A stretch of DNA of 64,000 nt, taken from Streptomyces bluensis (GTDB lineage Bacteria > Actinomycetota > Actinomycetes > Streptomycetales > Streptomycetaceae). Numbering within the stretch: the first letter of the stretch is position 1; each line of letters begins with the position of its first letter. Of this stretch, positions 55,770 through 64,000 are shown piece by piece. Below the pieces are notes generated by a model. That model made no database searches. It saw nothing but the letters and a program-made list of their open reading frames with translations, and was not told where the DNA came from. The translations under genes and the position numbers were made by a program. Location of the stretch: the NCBI RefSeq assembly GCF_014650715.1, contig NZ_BMVM01000027.1:1-64000 (forward strand). Direction: 5' to 3'.

Positions 55770-56108
55770 GATGGGCCCTCCCTTCGCCATGCCGTCGAAG
55801 CAGAGGCGGGCTCGTGTCAGGCCGATGCGGCAGCCATGGTGGTGATGCGCATGGCACCCTGTTCCTCCTCCCGGTCCTATGACTCCACGATCGCCGCAAA
55901 CCGGCGCGGTGCAACCCGGACCGGGACCCGCTTTCGGGAGCCGGTCTCCTCTGAAGGCCACGGACTGGGCGGTGGGCGGCTTGTCCTCTTCGCCGGGAAT
56001 GCGCGAGGAATCCGGAGAACTCACACTGGCCGTAAGGAGCACCGGTCGGCGCGGGCCAGGCTGCACGGGGCCGCTCCGACCGGATCGCGAGGCTCGAAGG
56101 AGACGGTC
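55770..56108. other. Divergent promoter region between CNB and CBS genes
   Basis: No gene is supported in this 339-bp stretch. It must hold divergent promoters for the CNB/CBS-BON operon and the CBS gene at 56109. A GGGCGGCTTGTCCT string at 55974-55987 weakly resembles the dyad upstream of the ATPase operon. No convincing -10/-35 pair was picked. Confidence 0.5.
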
Positions 56109-56528
56109 ATGACAACAGCACGGGAGATCATGCACACCGGTGCCATCTGTGTGCAGGAGAGCGAAACGCTGGAGGACGCGGCGCGCCGGATGAGCGAACT
56201 GGGTGTCGGCGCACTCCCGATCTGCGGGCCGGACGACCGGCTCCACGGGATCGTCACCGACCGGGACATCGTGGTGAAGTGCCTCGCCAAGGGCAAGGAC
56301 CCGAAGGCCATGCAGGCGGGACAGCTCGCGCAGGGCAAGCCGATCACGATCGACGCCGAAGCCGACACGGACCAGGTGCTGCGGGCCATGGAGGAGCACA
56401 GGATCCGGCGGCTGCCGGTCATCGACCACCACCGGCTGGTCGGCATGATCAGCGAAGCGGACCTCGCACGCCGACTGCCGGAGGACAAAGTGGGCCACTT
56501 CGTCGAGGTGGTGTGCGCCTCTCGCTGA
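56109..56528 (+). CDS. CBS-pair protein (hypoxic-response-protein-1-like)
   Basis: 139-aa protein consisting of two CBS motifs (AREIMHTGAICVQESETLEDAARRM, DRLHGIVTDRDIVVKCLAKG, then HRIRRLPVIDHHRLVGMISEADLAR). Size and sequence resemble the Hrp1-type CBS proteins that accumulate under oxygen limitation in actinobacteria. ATG at 56109 has AAGGAGA upstream. It is divergent from the CNB/CBS-BON operon and convergent with the formate dehydrogenase genes. Confidence 0.92.
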   Translation: MTTAREIMHTGAICVQESETLEDAARRMSELGVGALPICGPDDRLHGIVTDRDIVVKCLAKGKDPKAMQAGQLAQGKPITIDAEADTDQVLRAMEEHRIRRLPVIDHHRLVGMISEADLARRLPEDKVGHFVEVVCASR

Positions 56529-56604
56529 CCGCCAGGCCATGCCCTGGCCCCGGCGGACGCACCGTCACGGCCCAGGCACCGCCGAGTGCCCCGGACCGCA
56601 GCCG

Positions 56605-59292
56605 TCACGGCGCGGCCACGCGGACCGCCGTGACCTTGTACTCCGGGCAGGACGTGACGGTGTCCGCGTGGTCGGAGGTGAGGCGGTTCACCCCGCTCGC
56701 GGGGAAGTGGAAGGAGCAGAAGACCTGGCCAGGGGCTGTCTGTTCGCTGACGCGGGCGATGAGCCGGGCCCGGCCGTGCCGGCTCTCCACCGTGACGTGC
56801 TCTTGGTCCCGCAGGCCGTACCTGGCGGCGTCGTCGGTGTGGACGTCCAGGAAATCGACGGGGTCGAGTGCGAGATTGCCGCCCCGCCGGGTCATGCTGC
56901 CGGAGTTGTAGTGCGCCCAGCGCCGCCCGGTGACCAGGAGCAGCGGATAGCGGCCGTCGGGCTGTTCGCCGGGCGGGAGGTAAGGGGCGGCGGACAGGTG
57001 GGCCCGGCCGTCCGGCGTGGCGAATCGCTCGGTGTACAGCTTCGCTGCTCCCGGGCGGCCGGGGTCCGGGCAGGGCCATGGAATGGCGCCCTCCCGGTCC
57101 AGTCGGTCGTGGGAGATTCCGGCGAAGACGGGCGCGAGCCGTCCGCACTCGGCGAGGGCGTCGGCGGGAGTCGCGCAGCCCAGGTCGACTCCCATCGCCG
57201 CGGCGAGCGCTCGTACGGTGTCGAAGTCGGTCCGCGCCTCTGCGAGCGGGGGCACGGCGGGACGGACACGCTGGAACCTGCGGTCGAAGTTGACGAAGGT
57301 GCCGTCCTTCTCCAGCCAGGAGGCGACGGGCAGGACGACGTCGGCGTGCCGGGCGGTCTCGGACAGGAACAGTTCGTTGCAGACGACGAGCGGGCAGACG
57401 TCCAGGGCCCGGGCCACCTGGTTGGCGTCGGGGTCGGTTGCGCAGACGTCCTCGCCGATGACCCACAACGCCCGCAGATCTCCGGCTCGTGCGGCGGCGA
57501 ACATGTCCGGGATGCGCAGACCGGGCCGCTCCGGAACGGGGACGCCCCAGACGTCCTCCGCCCGTGCGCGGACGGCCGGGTCGGTGACCTTTCGGTATCC
57601 GGGCAGGACGTCCGGCAGAGCGCCCATGTCGGAGGCGCCCTGGACGTTGTTCTGGCCGCGCAACGGGTTCACCCCGTAGCCCCGGTCGCTGCCCACGGCG
57701 CCCCGCAGGATCGCCAGGTTGGCCAGGGACCGCACACCGTCGGTGCCATGGAGGTGCTCCGTGACGCCCAAGCCGTAGACGATGGCCGGCCGCTCGGCTC
57801 TGCCGTAGAGGCGTGCGGCGGCGACCAGGTCCGAAACGGGCACGCCGGTGATGTCCGCGACCCGGTCGGGCGGGTAGTCGCCCAGCAGCTCGGTGAGTTC
57901 CGGTAGCCCGGTGGCCCGTGCGCGCAGGAACTCCTCGTCGGTCAGCCCTTCGGCGAGCAGGACGTGGGCAAGCCCGTGGCACAGCGCGACGTTGGTGCCG
58001 GGGCGGGGCCGCAGGTGTATGTCCGCGTGCAGGGCGAGGCCGACCGCGCGGGGATCGGCGACGATCAGCTTGGCCCCGTGCAGCACGCGCCGCAGCAGAC
58101 GTGCCCCGACCACCGGATGGGCCTCGACGGGGTTGGCCCCGACCACCAGCAGGCAGTCGGCCCGCTCGACATCGTCGAACGTGTCGGTGCCGCCGGAGAG
58201 CCCGAAGGAAGCGGTGAGGCCGGCGGCGGACGGGGAGTGGCAGAGCCGCGAGCAGTTGTCGACGTTGTTCGTGCCGATGACCACCCGCATGAACTTCTGC
58301 ACGAGGTAGTTCTCCTCGTTGGTGGCACGGGCCGAGGAGATCGCCGCCACGGCGTCCGGGCCGCCCGCCCCCACGGCGGCCTGAAGCCCACGGGCGATGT
58401 GGTTCAGTGCCTCGTCCCAGCCGACCGCCTCCAGCGCGCCGCCGCGCCGCAGCAGGGGCCGGGTGAGCCGCTCGGGCGATGTACGGAATCCGTGAGCGAA
58501 GCGGCCCTTCACGCAGGCGTGCCCCTGGTTGACCGGGCCGTCCCGGGCGGGCAGCACCGCCGCGACGTCGCCGTCCTGGGTGACCACGTCGAGGGTGCAG
58601 CCCACGCCGCAGTAGCCACAGGTGGTGCGTGTCCGGGTAGCTGCGGGCTGGAACGCGGAGGTGAGCCCGCGGGCCGGTCCGGGCTGGGTGATCGCCCCTG
58701 TGGGGCAGGTGTCGACGCAGCCGCCGCAGGCCACGCAGTCCGACTCGGCCCAGGGCCCGCCGGTGCCGGGCGCCACGACGGTGTCGCTGCCCCGGCCGAC
58801 CAGGGTGAGGGCGAAGGTGCCCTGCACTTCGGAGCACATCCGTACACACCGGCCGCAGGCGATGCACAGGTCCCGGTCCAGGTGGACGTAAGGGTGGGTG
58901 TCGTCCCCGCCCCGGCCTCCGGCACCCTGCGCCGCCTCGGGGCCGATCTCCATCGTCCGGCAGACATGGGCCAGTTCGCTGGGGTTGCCGTCGGCGAGGG
59001 CCCGGGGCGGCAGAGCGGAGACGATGACCTCCACCGCGTCCCGGCGCAGCCGCACGAGATCACTCGTCGCGGTCTCGATACGGGTACCGGAGGATGCCGG
59101 AGTGACACAGGCCGCCGCGATCCGCCCGTCGGCCCGTACGAGGCACGTGCGGCAGGACCCGGCGGGGCTGAACCGGTCGTCGGAGCAGAGCGCGGGCAGC
59201 TCGATCCCGGCCGCCCGCACTGCCGTCAGCAGCGACGCGCCCTCGGGCACATGGACGCCCGTGCCGTCGACCTCGACTGCGAATCCGGTCAT
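56605..59292 (-). CDS. NAD-linked formate dehydrogenase alpha subunit (molybdopterin, Cys type)
   Basis: 895-aa molybdenum/tungsten bis-MGD oxidoreductase. From the N-terminus: a 2Fe-2S domain (CSDDRFSPAGSCRTCLVRADG), two 4Fe-4S clusters (CIACGRCVRMC and CVACGGCVDTC), the MGD-domain 4Fe-4S site CGYCGVGC, and the catalytic segment NCSRLCHSPS, where Cys replaces the selenocysteine of some formate dehydrogenases. C-terminal MGD-binding GRRWAHYNSGSMT follows. It oxidises formate and passes electrons to the NuoEF-like partner. ATG at 59292 overlaps that gene's stop. No fdhD or cofactor genes are nearby. Confidence 0.9.
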   Translation of the reverse strand: MTGFAVEVDGTGVHVPEGASLLTAVRAAGIELPALCSDDRFSPAGSCRTCLVRADGRIAAACVTPASSGTRIETATSDLVRLRRDAVEVIVSALPPRALADGNPSELAHVCRTMEIGPEAAQGAGGRGGDDTHPYVHLDRDLCIACGRCVRMCSEVQGTFALTLVGRGSDTVVAPGTGGPWAESDCVACGGCVDTCPTGAITQPGPARGLTSAFQPAATRTRTTCGYCGVGCTLDVVTQDGDVAAVLPARDGPVNQGHACVKGRFAHGFRTSPERLTRPLLRRGGALEAVGWDEALNHIARGLQAAVGAGGPDAVAAISSARATNEENYLVQKFMRVVIGTNNVDNCSRLCHSPSAAGLTASFGLSGGTDTFDDVERADCLLVVGANPVEAHPVVGARLLRRVLHGAKLIVADPRAVGLALHADIHLRPRPGTNVALCHGLAHVLLAEGLTDEEFLRARATGLPELTELLGDYPPDRVADITGVPVSDLVAAARLYGRAERPAIVYGLGVTEHLHGTDGVRSLANLAILRGAVGSDRGYGVNPLRGQNNVQGASDMGALPDVLPGYRKVTDPAVRARAEDVWGVPVPERPGLRIPDMFAAARAGDLRALWVIGEDVCATDPDANQVARALDVCPLVVCNELFLSETARHADVVLPVASWLEKDGTFVNFDRRFQRVRPAVPPLAEARTDFDTVRALAAAMGVDLGCATPADALAECGRLAPVFAGISHDRLDREGAIPWPCPDPGRPGAAKLYTERFATPDGRAHLSAAPYLPPGEQPDGRYPLLLVTGRRWAHYNSGSMTRRGGNLALDPVDFLDVHTDDAARYGLRDQEHVTVESRHGRARLIARVSEQTAPGQVFCSFHFPASGVNRLTSDHADTVTSCPEYKVTAVRVAAP

Positions 59293-61025
59293 TCGCCCCA
59301 TCCCGCCAGTCGATCTCCGTAAGCGCGGGCAAGGCTGCGCACGGCAGGCGGGATACGCCGTCCGAAGGCACACAGGCTTGCCTCGGCCAGGACCCGCGAC
59401 AGCCGTTCCCAGTCCTGGCCCGGCGGCGTTCCGGCGGACGACAGGTCCAGGCCACGACGCGAGCCGACCCGGCAGGGCGAACACGCTCCGCAACTCTCGG
59501 CGGCGGCGAACTCCCATACGTGGCGCAGCACTTCCTCCGGTGCCACGCGCTCATCGAAGGCGACCAGTCCGGCGTGGCCGAGTGCGGCGCCCCGGGCCGA
59601 CAGTGCCGCCTCCGACAGCGGCACGTCCAGCGCGTCGGCGGCGAGGAAGCCGCCCAGCGGCCCCCCGACCTGGAGAGCGGCCGGCTCGGCGCCGTCCTTC
59701 AGACCACCACCCAACTCGGTGACGATCCGCCGCACCGGCGTGCCCAACTCGACCTCGTAGCAACCGGGCCGGGCGAACCGCTCGGAGAGACAGACCAGTT
59801 TGGTCCCCGTCTCGGCGGGTGTACCGCGCCGGGCGTACGCCTCGCCGCCGTGACGCACGATCCACGGCACGGCCGCCAGGGTCTCCACGTTGTTGACCAC
59901 GGTCGGCGCATCCCACAGCCCGCGCTCGGTGGGATACGGCGGACGGGGCCGGGCGCATCCCCGGCCGCCCTCCAACCCCGCGATCAGCGCGGTCTCCTCA
60001 CCGGCGACGTAGGAGCCGGCGCCCTCGACGATGCGGATGTCCAGGGAGGTGGCCGTCCCGTGCACCGAAGGCCCGAGATGCCCGTCGGCATACGCCTGGC
60101 GCACCGCTTCCCGCATCCGGGCCAGAGCGGCCGGGTACTCGGAGCGCACCAGCACGATGCCGCGACGGGCGCCGCACGCGAAACAGGCCAGGGCCAGACC
60201 CTCCAGCACGCGCCCCGGGTCGGCTTCCATCAGCAGCCTGTCAGCGTACGAACCCGGATCGCCTTCGTCGCCGTTGGCGACGACCACGGCGTCGGCCGCA
60301 CGGCTGGTCGCCTCCCATTTCGCGGCCACCCGGAAACCCGCGCCGCCCCGCCCCCGGAGCCCGGATGCCGCCACCTGCCCGAGGACTTCCTCCGGACCGC
60401 CGGCCAGAACCGTCCCCGGCCACACCTGCCACGCCGGCGCACCGAAGAGCACACCGCCCAGCAGGACCGGGTCACCGGTGTCGTCGGCCACCGGGATCTC
60501 CGGCGCCGACGGTGGCTCCTGCCCGGCGAGCTGCCTGGCGAGGGTCGGACCGGTGCAGGGCACGTCGCCGTCGAGCGCGGCGGGCCCCGCATAGCAGTAC
60601 CCCAGGCAACGTACGGGCTGCACAGAGGTCTCCCCGTCCAGGGTGGCGCGGCCCGCGGACACGTCCAGCGCGTGCTCCACCTCGTCGAGGTGCCGTCCGG
60701 CTCGCGCGGCGAAGCATGCCGTCGCGGCGCAGACTCGGATGTGACGGCGGCCATGCGGGGCGGCGAGGTCCGCGTAGTACGTGGCCGGTCCGAGCCCGGC
60801 GGCAGCGGGTAGTCCGACCTGGCCCGCGACAGCCGGCGCCCAGACCTCGGGGCCGTCCGCGGTCCCAGCCCTGGCCTCGGCCAGCGACTCGATCAACCTG
60901 CCGCCAGGTCGGCCACGCCGGTCGGCCAGAGCCCGGAACGCGTCGAAACGGTCGGCAGGAACGACGGGAACCATGCCTTCATCGTGGAGGTAGCGGGACG
61001 CGACTGCATCCCGGCGCCGACGCAT
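59289..61025 (-). CDS. NuoE-NuoF fusion: NADH-binding subunit of formate dehydrogenase
   Basis: 578-aa fusion. The N-terminal NuoE/FdsG-like part (to ~190) has a 2Fe-2S site C-x4-C (CAATAC) and C-x3-C (CLGYC). The NuoF/FdsB-like part has FMN/NADH motifs GLRGRGGAGFRVAAKW and GAGSYVAGEETALI, and a 4Fe-4S site ESCGACSPCRVG plus a later Cys. It reduces NAD with electrons from the alpha subunit, or runs in reverse. Many formate dehydrogenases encode these as two proteins. ATG at 61025 lacks a good ribosome site; ATG at 60974 is possible. Confidence 0.9.
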   Translation of the reverse strand: MRRRRDAVASRYLHDEGMVPVVPADRFDAFRALADRRGRPGGRLIESLAEARAGTADGPEVWAPAVAGQVGLPAAAGLGPATYYADLAAPHGRRHIRVCAATACFAARAGRHLDEVEHALDVSAGRATLDGETSVQPVRCLGYCYAGPAALDGDVPCTGPTLARQLAGQEPPSAPEIPVADDTGDPVLLGGVLFGAPAWQVWPGTVLAGGPEEVLGQVAASGLRGRGGAGFRVAAKWEATSRAADAVVVANGDEGDPGSYADRLLMEADPGRVLEGLALACFACGARRGIVLVRSEYPAALARMREAVRQAYADGHLGPSVHGTATSLDIRIVEGAGSYVAGEETALIAGLEGGRGCARPRPPYPTERGLWDAPTVVNNVETLAAVPWIVRHGGEAYARRGTPAETGTKLVCLSERFARPGCYEVELGTPVRRIVTELGGGLKDGAEPAALQVGGPLGGFLAADALDVPLSEAALSARGAALGHAGLVAFDERVAPEEVLRHVWEFAAAESCGACSPCRVGSRRGLDLSSAGTPPGQDWERLSRVLAEASLCAFGRRIPPAVRSLARAYGDRLAGWGE

Positions 61026-61210
61026 CGCCGCCGCCCTGTCGACCGGACCGAGGCCGGCCGAACGGACGCACCGGGGCGCGCTCGGCCGGCTCCTCGCCTC
61101 CGGGACAGGGCCAGCAGCTCATCGCGCAGGCGGCCACCGCATCGCGGTTGGCCGCCGCGCGTGTGCAAGGAATGTGCGACGGCCACGGTCAGGGGCGCTT
61201 GCCGCGCAGG
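61026..61210. other. Intergenic stretch with a CocE esterase scrap
   Basis: 185 bp upstream of the NuoEF gene without an intact gene. Positions 61067-61110 match 14240-14282 of the truncated CocE gene with only a few differences; on the minus strand this encodes GGEEPAERAPVR, as in CocE. It is too short to be functional. Confidence 0.55.
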
Positions 61211-62632
61211 TCAGAGCGCCGCCACAGGCACGAACGAACTGTCCTGCCGGAAGAGATCCGTGCCGTCCGACGGGTCCACCCGCAGCTCGTAGTTGTAGTG
61301 GCGCAGGTAGTGGCCCGGGTAGTTGTACGACTCGAAGCGGAGGGAACCGGAGGCCGTGCCCGTCCGGGCGACGTACGTGGCGTCCCTGGCGAACACCGAC
61401 GAGCCGTCGTTCGCATCGAAGCGGGCCCGGAAGTCCCAGTGCCGCAGATAGTTCCCGGCCGCGTCCCGGAACGAGAAGCCGTTCGAGTCGGCGAGGCCCG
61501 GCACCACCGTGAACGTCGACGCCTGCTTCTCCGCCGCGGAGCTGGAGGAGCTCACCACGGGCAGGTTGAGCAGCGACGACTGCTGCTGCCAGTAGCGGGT
61601 GGAGAAGTTGGCGGCACGGAAGGAGCGGGTGACCCCGGTGGGCAGGCTCGGTCCGCCCGACACCGTTTCCCTGATCACCGTGAAGTGCCGGGCCGTGCCC
61701 GAGATCCCCGGCAGCTTCTTCGGCGCCGTCCAGGTGGCGAACGTGTCGTAGCTGTCGCTGTAGTAGTAACTGCCGTCGCCGTAGCCGTCGAAGAAGATCC
61801 GCCAGCCGCCGTTGTCGAGCTGGATCAGCGCCGGCCCCTCACGGGTGCCGCCCCAGCCCGCCCAGTTCCCCGTCCTGCGGATCGTGTACGGGCCGTTCAG
61901 GCTGGAGGCGGTGGCGTACTCGATGTACTTCGTCGTCTCGTTCTTCGGGAACGCGTGGTACGTCGAGCCGATCCGCACGATGAACGTGTCGATGTGGTTG
62001 GCGCCGATCCCGGACAGGGCAATGGGTGAACTCCACGCGGTGAGTGAGGAGTTGGTCGCGCGCAGGCGGTACGGCGTGAAGATCCACTCGTCGTTCGTCG
62101 TCGAGCACGACACGATGACGTTCACACTGCCGTCGCTGTCGACGAACCACTCGGGCGCCCACGCCCGCGAGAGGTTCGCGATCGGGACCGTGTAGTCGTA
62201 CAGGAACGTCCAGTTGACCCGGTTGGAACTGCGCGCGAAGCCGATCGTCGTGCTGGTGTCCTGCCAGGTGTGCGTAGTGTAGGTGATGTAGTAGTAGCCG
62301 TCCGTGTGCTTGAAGATGCTGGCGTCGCGGATGCGGTTACTGGGCGGCGTGTACGCGGACGACTGGACGAGCCGGAAGTCGGTCGCGTCGTCGGACTGGT
62401 AGACGTTCACGGTGCCGTCGTTGCTGTTGAGGAACGGCACGATCGTGTAGCGGGTGGCGGACCCGTTCGGCGGCGCGGCGGCCAGGGCGGTGCCCGGCAT
62501 GCCCGGCAGTTCACCCAGGACGAGCGCCGAGGCGGGCAGCGCGGCCATGGCGCGCAGCAGGGTGCGGCGGGACGGCGTGAAGGGACGTCCGGATCTGTCC
62601 CGTGGGGATCCGTCCCGGTCGGCGGTGGTCAT
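61211..62632 (-). CDS. Secreted GH43-like arabinosidase with CBM42 (AbfB) domain
   Basis: 473-aa exported enzyme with a twin-arginine signal (SRRTLLRAMAALPASALVLG). The catalytic five-blade propeller (residues ~60-335) has IRDASIFKHTDGYYYITYTT (candidate base Asp), RAWAPEWFVDSDG and TREGPALIQLDNG (candidate acid Glu). The C-terminal ~130 residues form an AbfB/CBM42 beta-trefoil (DAAGNYLRHWDFRARFD, YPGHYLRHYNYELRVDPSDG) that binds arabinofuranose side chains. Propeller details differ from well-known GH43 subgroups, so substrate is uncertain. It is tandem with a second GH43-CBM42 gene. Confidence 0.83.
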   Translation of the reverse strand: MTTADRDGSPRDRSGRPFTPSRRTLLRAMAALPASALVLGELPGMPGTALAAAPPNGSATRYTIVPFLNSNDGTVNVYQSDDATDFRLVQSSAYTPPSNRIRDASIFKHTDGYYYITYTTHTWQDTSTTIGFARSSNRVNWTFLYDYTVPIANLSRAWAPEWFVDSDGSVNVIVSCSTTNDEWIFTPYRLRATNSSLTAWSSPIALSGIGANHIDTFIVRIGSTYHAFPKNETTKYIEYATASSLNGPYTIRRTGNWAGWGGTREGPALIQLDNGGWRIFFDGYGDGSYYYSDSYDTFATWTAPKKLPGISGTARHFTVIRETVSGGPSLPTGVTRSFRAANFSTRYWQQQSSLLNLPVVSSSSSAAEKQASTFTVVPGLADSNGFSFRDAAGNYLRHWDFRARFDANDGSSVFARDATYVARTGTASGSLRFESYNYPGHYLRHYNYELRVDPSDGTDLFRQDSSFVPVAAL

Positions 62633-62701
62633 GTCGCGGCTCTCCTCAGTACGGCAGTACGGCAGTGCGGGGCAGTGCGGGCGGTACGGCTTGTGCCCGG
62701 C

Positions 62702-64000
62702 TCACTGGGTGTAGAAGGTGGCGTCGGCCCGGTCGGTCGCCGTGCTCAGGGCCTGGACGCCCAGCAGGTAGTCGTAGTGGCGGATGTAGCGGCCCGGGTA
62801 GTTGTACGACTCGTACGAGACCCCGGCGGAGTCCGCGAGGCCGGCCCGCGCGGTGAACGAGGCGTCGCCGCGGAACTGCGCCGTCCCGTCGTCCTTCTCC
62901 ACCCACACCTCGAAGTTCTTGTGCCGCAGGTAGGAGCCGGGGAAGTTCGCCGACTCCAGCGAGACGGTGCCACTGCCCGCGAGACCGGTGACCACGCGGA
63001 ACTGCGAGTCGGCCAGCGGGGAGACGCCCGCCTCGATCCGGGCGCGGTACTCCCAGTGCCGGATGAACCGGTCGGGGAAGTTGTACGACGACAGCCGGAC
63101 CGGGGTGGGGCCGTCGGCGACCGGGATGCCGAAGTCGGGCGTGCCGTCGGCCTTCCAGTACAGCTTCTGGACGCGGGTGCGGCGGTTGGGGTCGTTGAGT
63201 GGGTCCCCGCTGATGTCCTTGTAACCGCGGTCGTGGTAGACGAGGACGTCCGACCTGCCGTCCTCGGACACCGTGAACGAGTTGTGCCCGGGACCGTACT
63301 GGCTGGTGGCGGCGTTGCTCGCGAAGACCGGGTTCGCGGTCTTCGCCCACGACGAGGCGTTGAGCAGGTTGGCGGAGGCGGACGCGGTCAGCAGGCCCAT
63401 GCAGTAGTTGGCGTCGGTGGCGCTCGCCGAGAAGGTCATGAAGACCTTGCCGTTCCGCTGGATCACGGCCGGGCCCTCGTTGACGCGGTGGCCGATGGTC
63501 TCCCACGAGGCGGTCGGCGTGCTGATCCTGACCGGAGTGCCCGTGATGGTCCAGGGGTTCGACAGCCTCGCCAGGTAGAGGTTGGTGCCGCTGCCGACGG
63601 CCGGGTCGTTCTGTGCCCAGCACAGGTAGCGCGACCCGTTCACCACGAACGTCGTCGCGTCCAGGGAGAAGGTGTCGAGCGGCAGCGCGATACGGCCCTT
63701 CTCGGTCCACGCACCGGTGATCGGGTTGGCGGCGGCGCACTCCAGCACGTACGGCCGGATCTTCCAGACGTCGTTCGTGGCGCCGGCGGCGAAGTAGACG
63801 TACCACTTGCCGTCGATGAAGTGGATCTCCGGGGCCCAGATGTGGGCGCCCATCTCACCGGTCGCGTGCCTGGTCCAGATGGTGGTCTCGGCGGCCGAGG
63901 CCAGGCCCTGGATCGTGGTGGCGCGGCGCAGCACGATCCGGTCGTACGCGGGCACCGTGGCCGTGAAGTAGTAGTAGCCGTCGGTGTGCTTCCAGATGTG
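62702..64000 (-). CDS. Secreted GH43 alpha-L-arabinofuranosidase-like enzyme with CBM42 (partial, 5' end outside window)
   Basis: More than 430 residues are visible; the coding frame continues to the right edge (HIWKHTDGYYYFTATVPAYD), so signal peptide and the first blade are missing. GH43 features include HIWAPEIHFIDGKWYVYFAA, LDATTFVVNGSRYL and RVNEGPAVIQRNGKVFMTF (candidate acid Glu), and GPGHNSFTVSEDG. A CBM42 beta-trefoil follows (YNFPDRFIRHWEYRARIE, FPGSYLRHKNFEVWVE, YPGRYIRHYDYLLG). It likely releases arabinose from arabinan or arabinoxylan. The gap to the downstream gene is 69 bp, so the two are probably one operon. Confidence 0.87.
   Translation of the reverse strand, partial: HIWKHTDGYYYFTATVPAYDRIVLRRATTIQGLASAAETTIWTRHATGEMGAHIWAPEIHFIDGKWYVYFAAGATNDVWKIRPYVLECAAANPITGAWTEKGRIALPLDTFSLDATTFVVNGSRYLCWAQNDPAVGSGTNLYLARLSNPWTITGTPVRISTPTASWETIGHRVNEGPAVIQRNGKVFMTFSASATDANYCMGLLTASASANLLNASSWAKTANPVFASNAATSQYGPGHNSFTVSEDGRSDVLVYHDRGYKDISGDPLNDPNRRTRVQKLYWKADGTPDFGIPVADGPTPVRLSSYNFPDRFIRHWEYRARIEAGVSPLADSQFRVVTGLAGSGTVSLESANFPGSYLRHKNFEVWVEKDDGTAQFRGDASFTARAGLADSAGVSYESYNYPGRYIRHYDYLLGVQALSTATDRADATFYTQ

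Noticed and set aside
55911-55935. GGACCGGGACCC as a DevR box before the CBS gene
   Set aside because: It has direct, not inverted, symmetry and lacks the GNCCC half at the right spacing.

Overview
The window is high-G+C actinobacterial DNA, almost certainly from a Streptomyces chromosome. The evidence is strong third-position G/C bias, many GTG/TTG starts, 4-bp ATGA/GTGA gene overlaps, a leaderless regulator gene, and family content typical of the genus (SpoIIE-PAS phosphatase, NarL-type two-component pairs, LacI-controlled sugar ABC systems without their own ATPase, CBM42 glycosidases). All functional calls come from reading the translated sequence; no database search was possible.

Layout. 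0-8 kb: partial pirin, a CxxC AhpD-like protein, a membrane PAS-SpoIIE phosphatase, a coupled NarL-type response regulator/kinase pair, a secreted M23-like protein and a DEDDh exonuclease. 8-12.6 kb: a GntR / ADP-ribosylglycohydrolase / NCS1 permease / PfkB kinase operon with the gene content of E. coli yegTUVW but a different transporter family; a family-5 uracil-DNA glycosylase follows. 13.6-22.2 kb is a decay zone: a 5'-truncated CocE esterase, a formylglycine-generating-enzyme scrap, fused MFS and GH3 glucosidase fragments, a P450 with an internal deletion and frameshift, a ferredoxin reductase with a substituted Rossmann glycine, an aldehyde dehydrogenase stub and a TetR relic. Intact genes inside it are a secreted beta-propeller protein and a TetR regulator.

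22.2-25.8 kb: a MatC-like carboxylate permease and PrpF isomerase under a divergent LysR gene with a clear operator. 25.9-35.5 kb: a carbohydrate locus (secreted clan-A glycosidase, LacI, binding protein, two permeases, cytosolic GH63-like glycosidase) with three LacI operators in one intergenic region and a MITE-like element inserted at the TA of a stop codon. 35.5-39.4 kb: an intact CocE esterase with its TetR regulator, a truncated carboxylesterase and a two-domain SnoaL protein.

39.5-61 kb looks like a coherent energy and stress island: tandem universal stress protein, a complete nine-gene V/A-type ATPase operon (G-C-I-K-F-E-A-B-D), an operon of acyl-CoA synthetase, 2-oxoacid dehydrogenase E1alpha, E1beta and E2 plus an acyl carrier protein (no E3), CBS, CBS-BON and cyclic-nucleotide-domain proteins, and an NAD-linked formate dehydrogenase with a NuoE-NuoF fusion partner. 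The E1/E2/ACP set without E3 and the rotary ATPase are the most unusual parts. The window ends in two GH43-CBM42 arabinan-type glycosidases, the second cut by the window edge.
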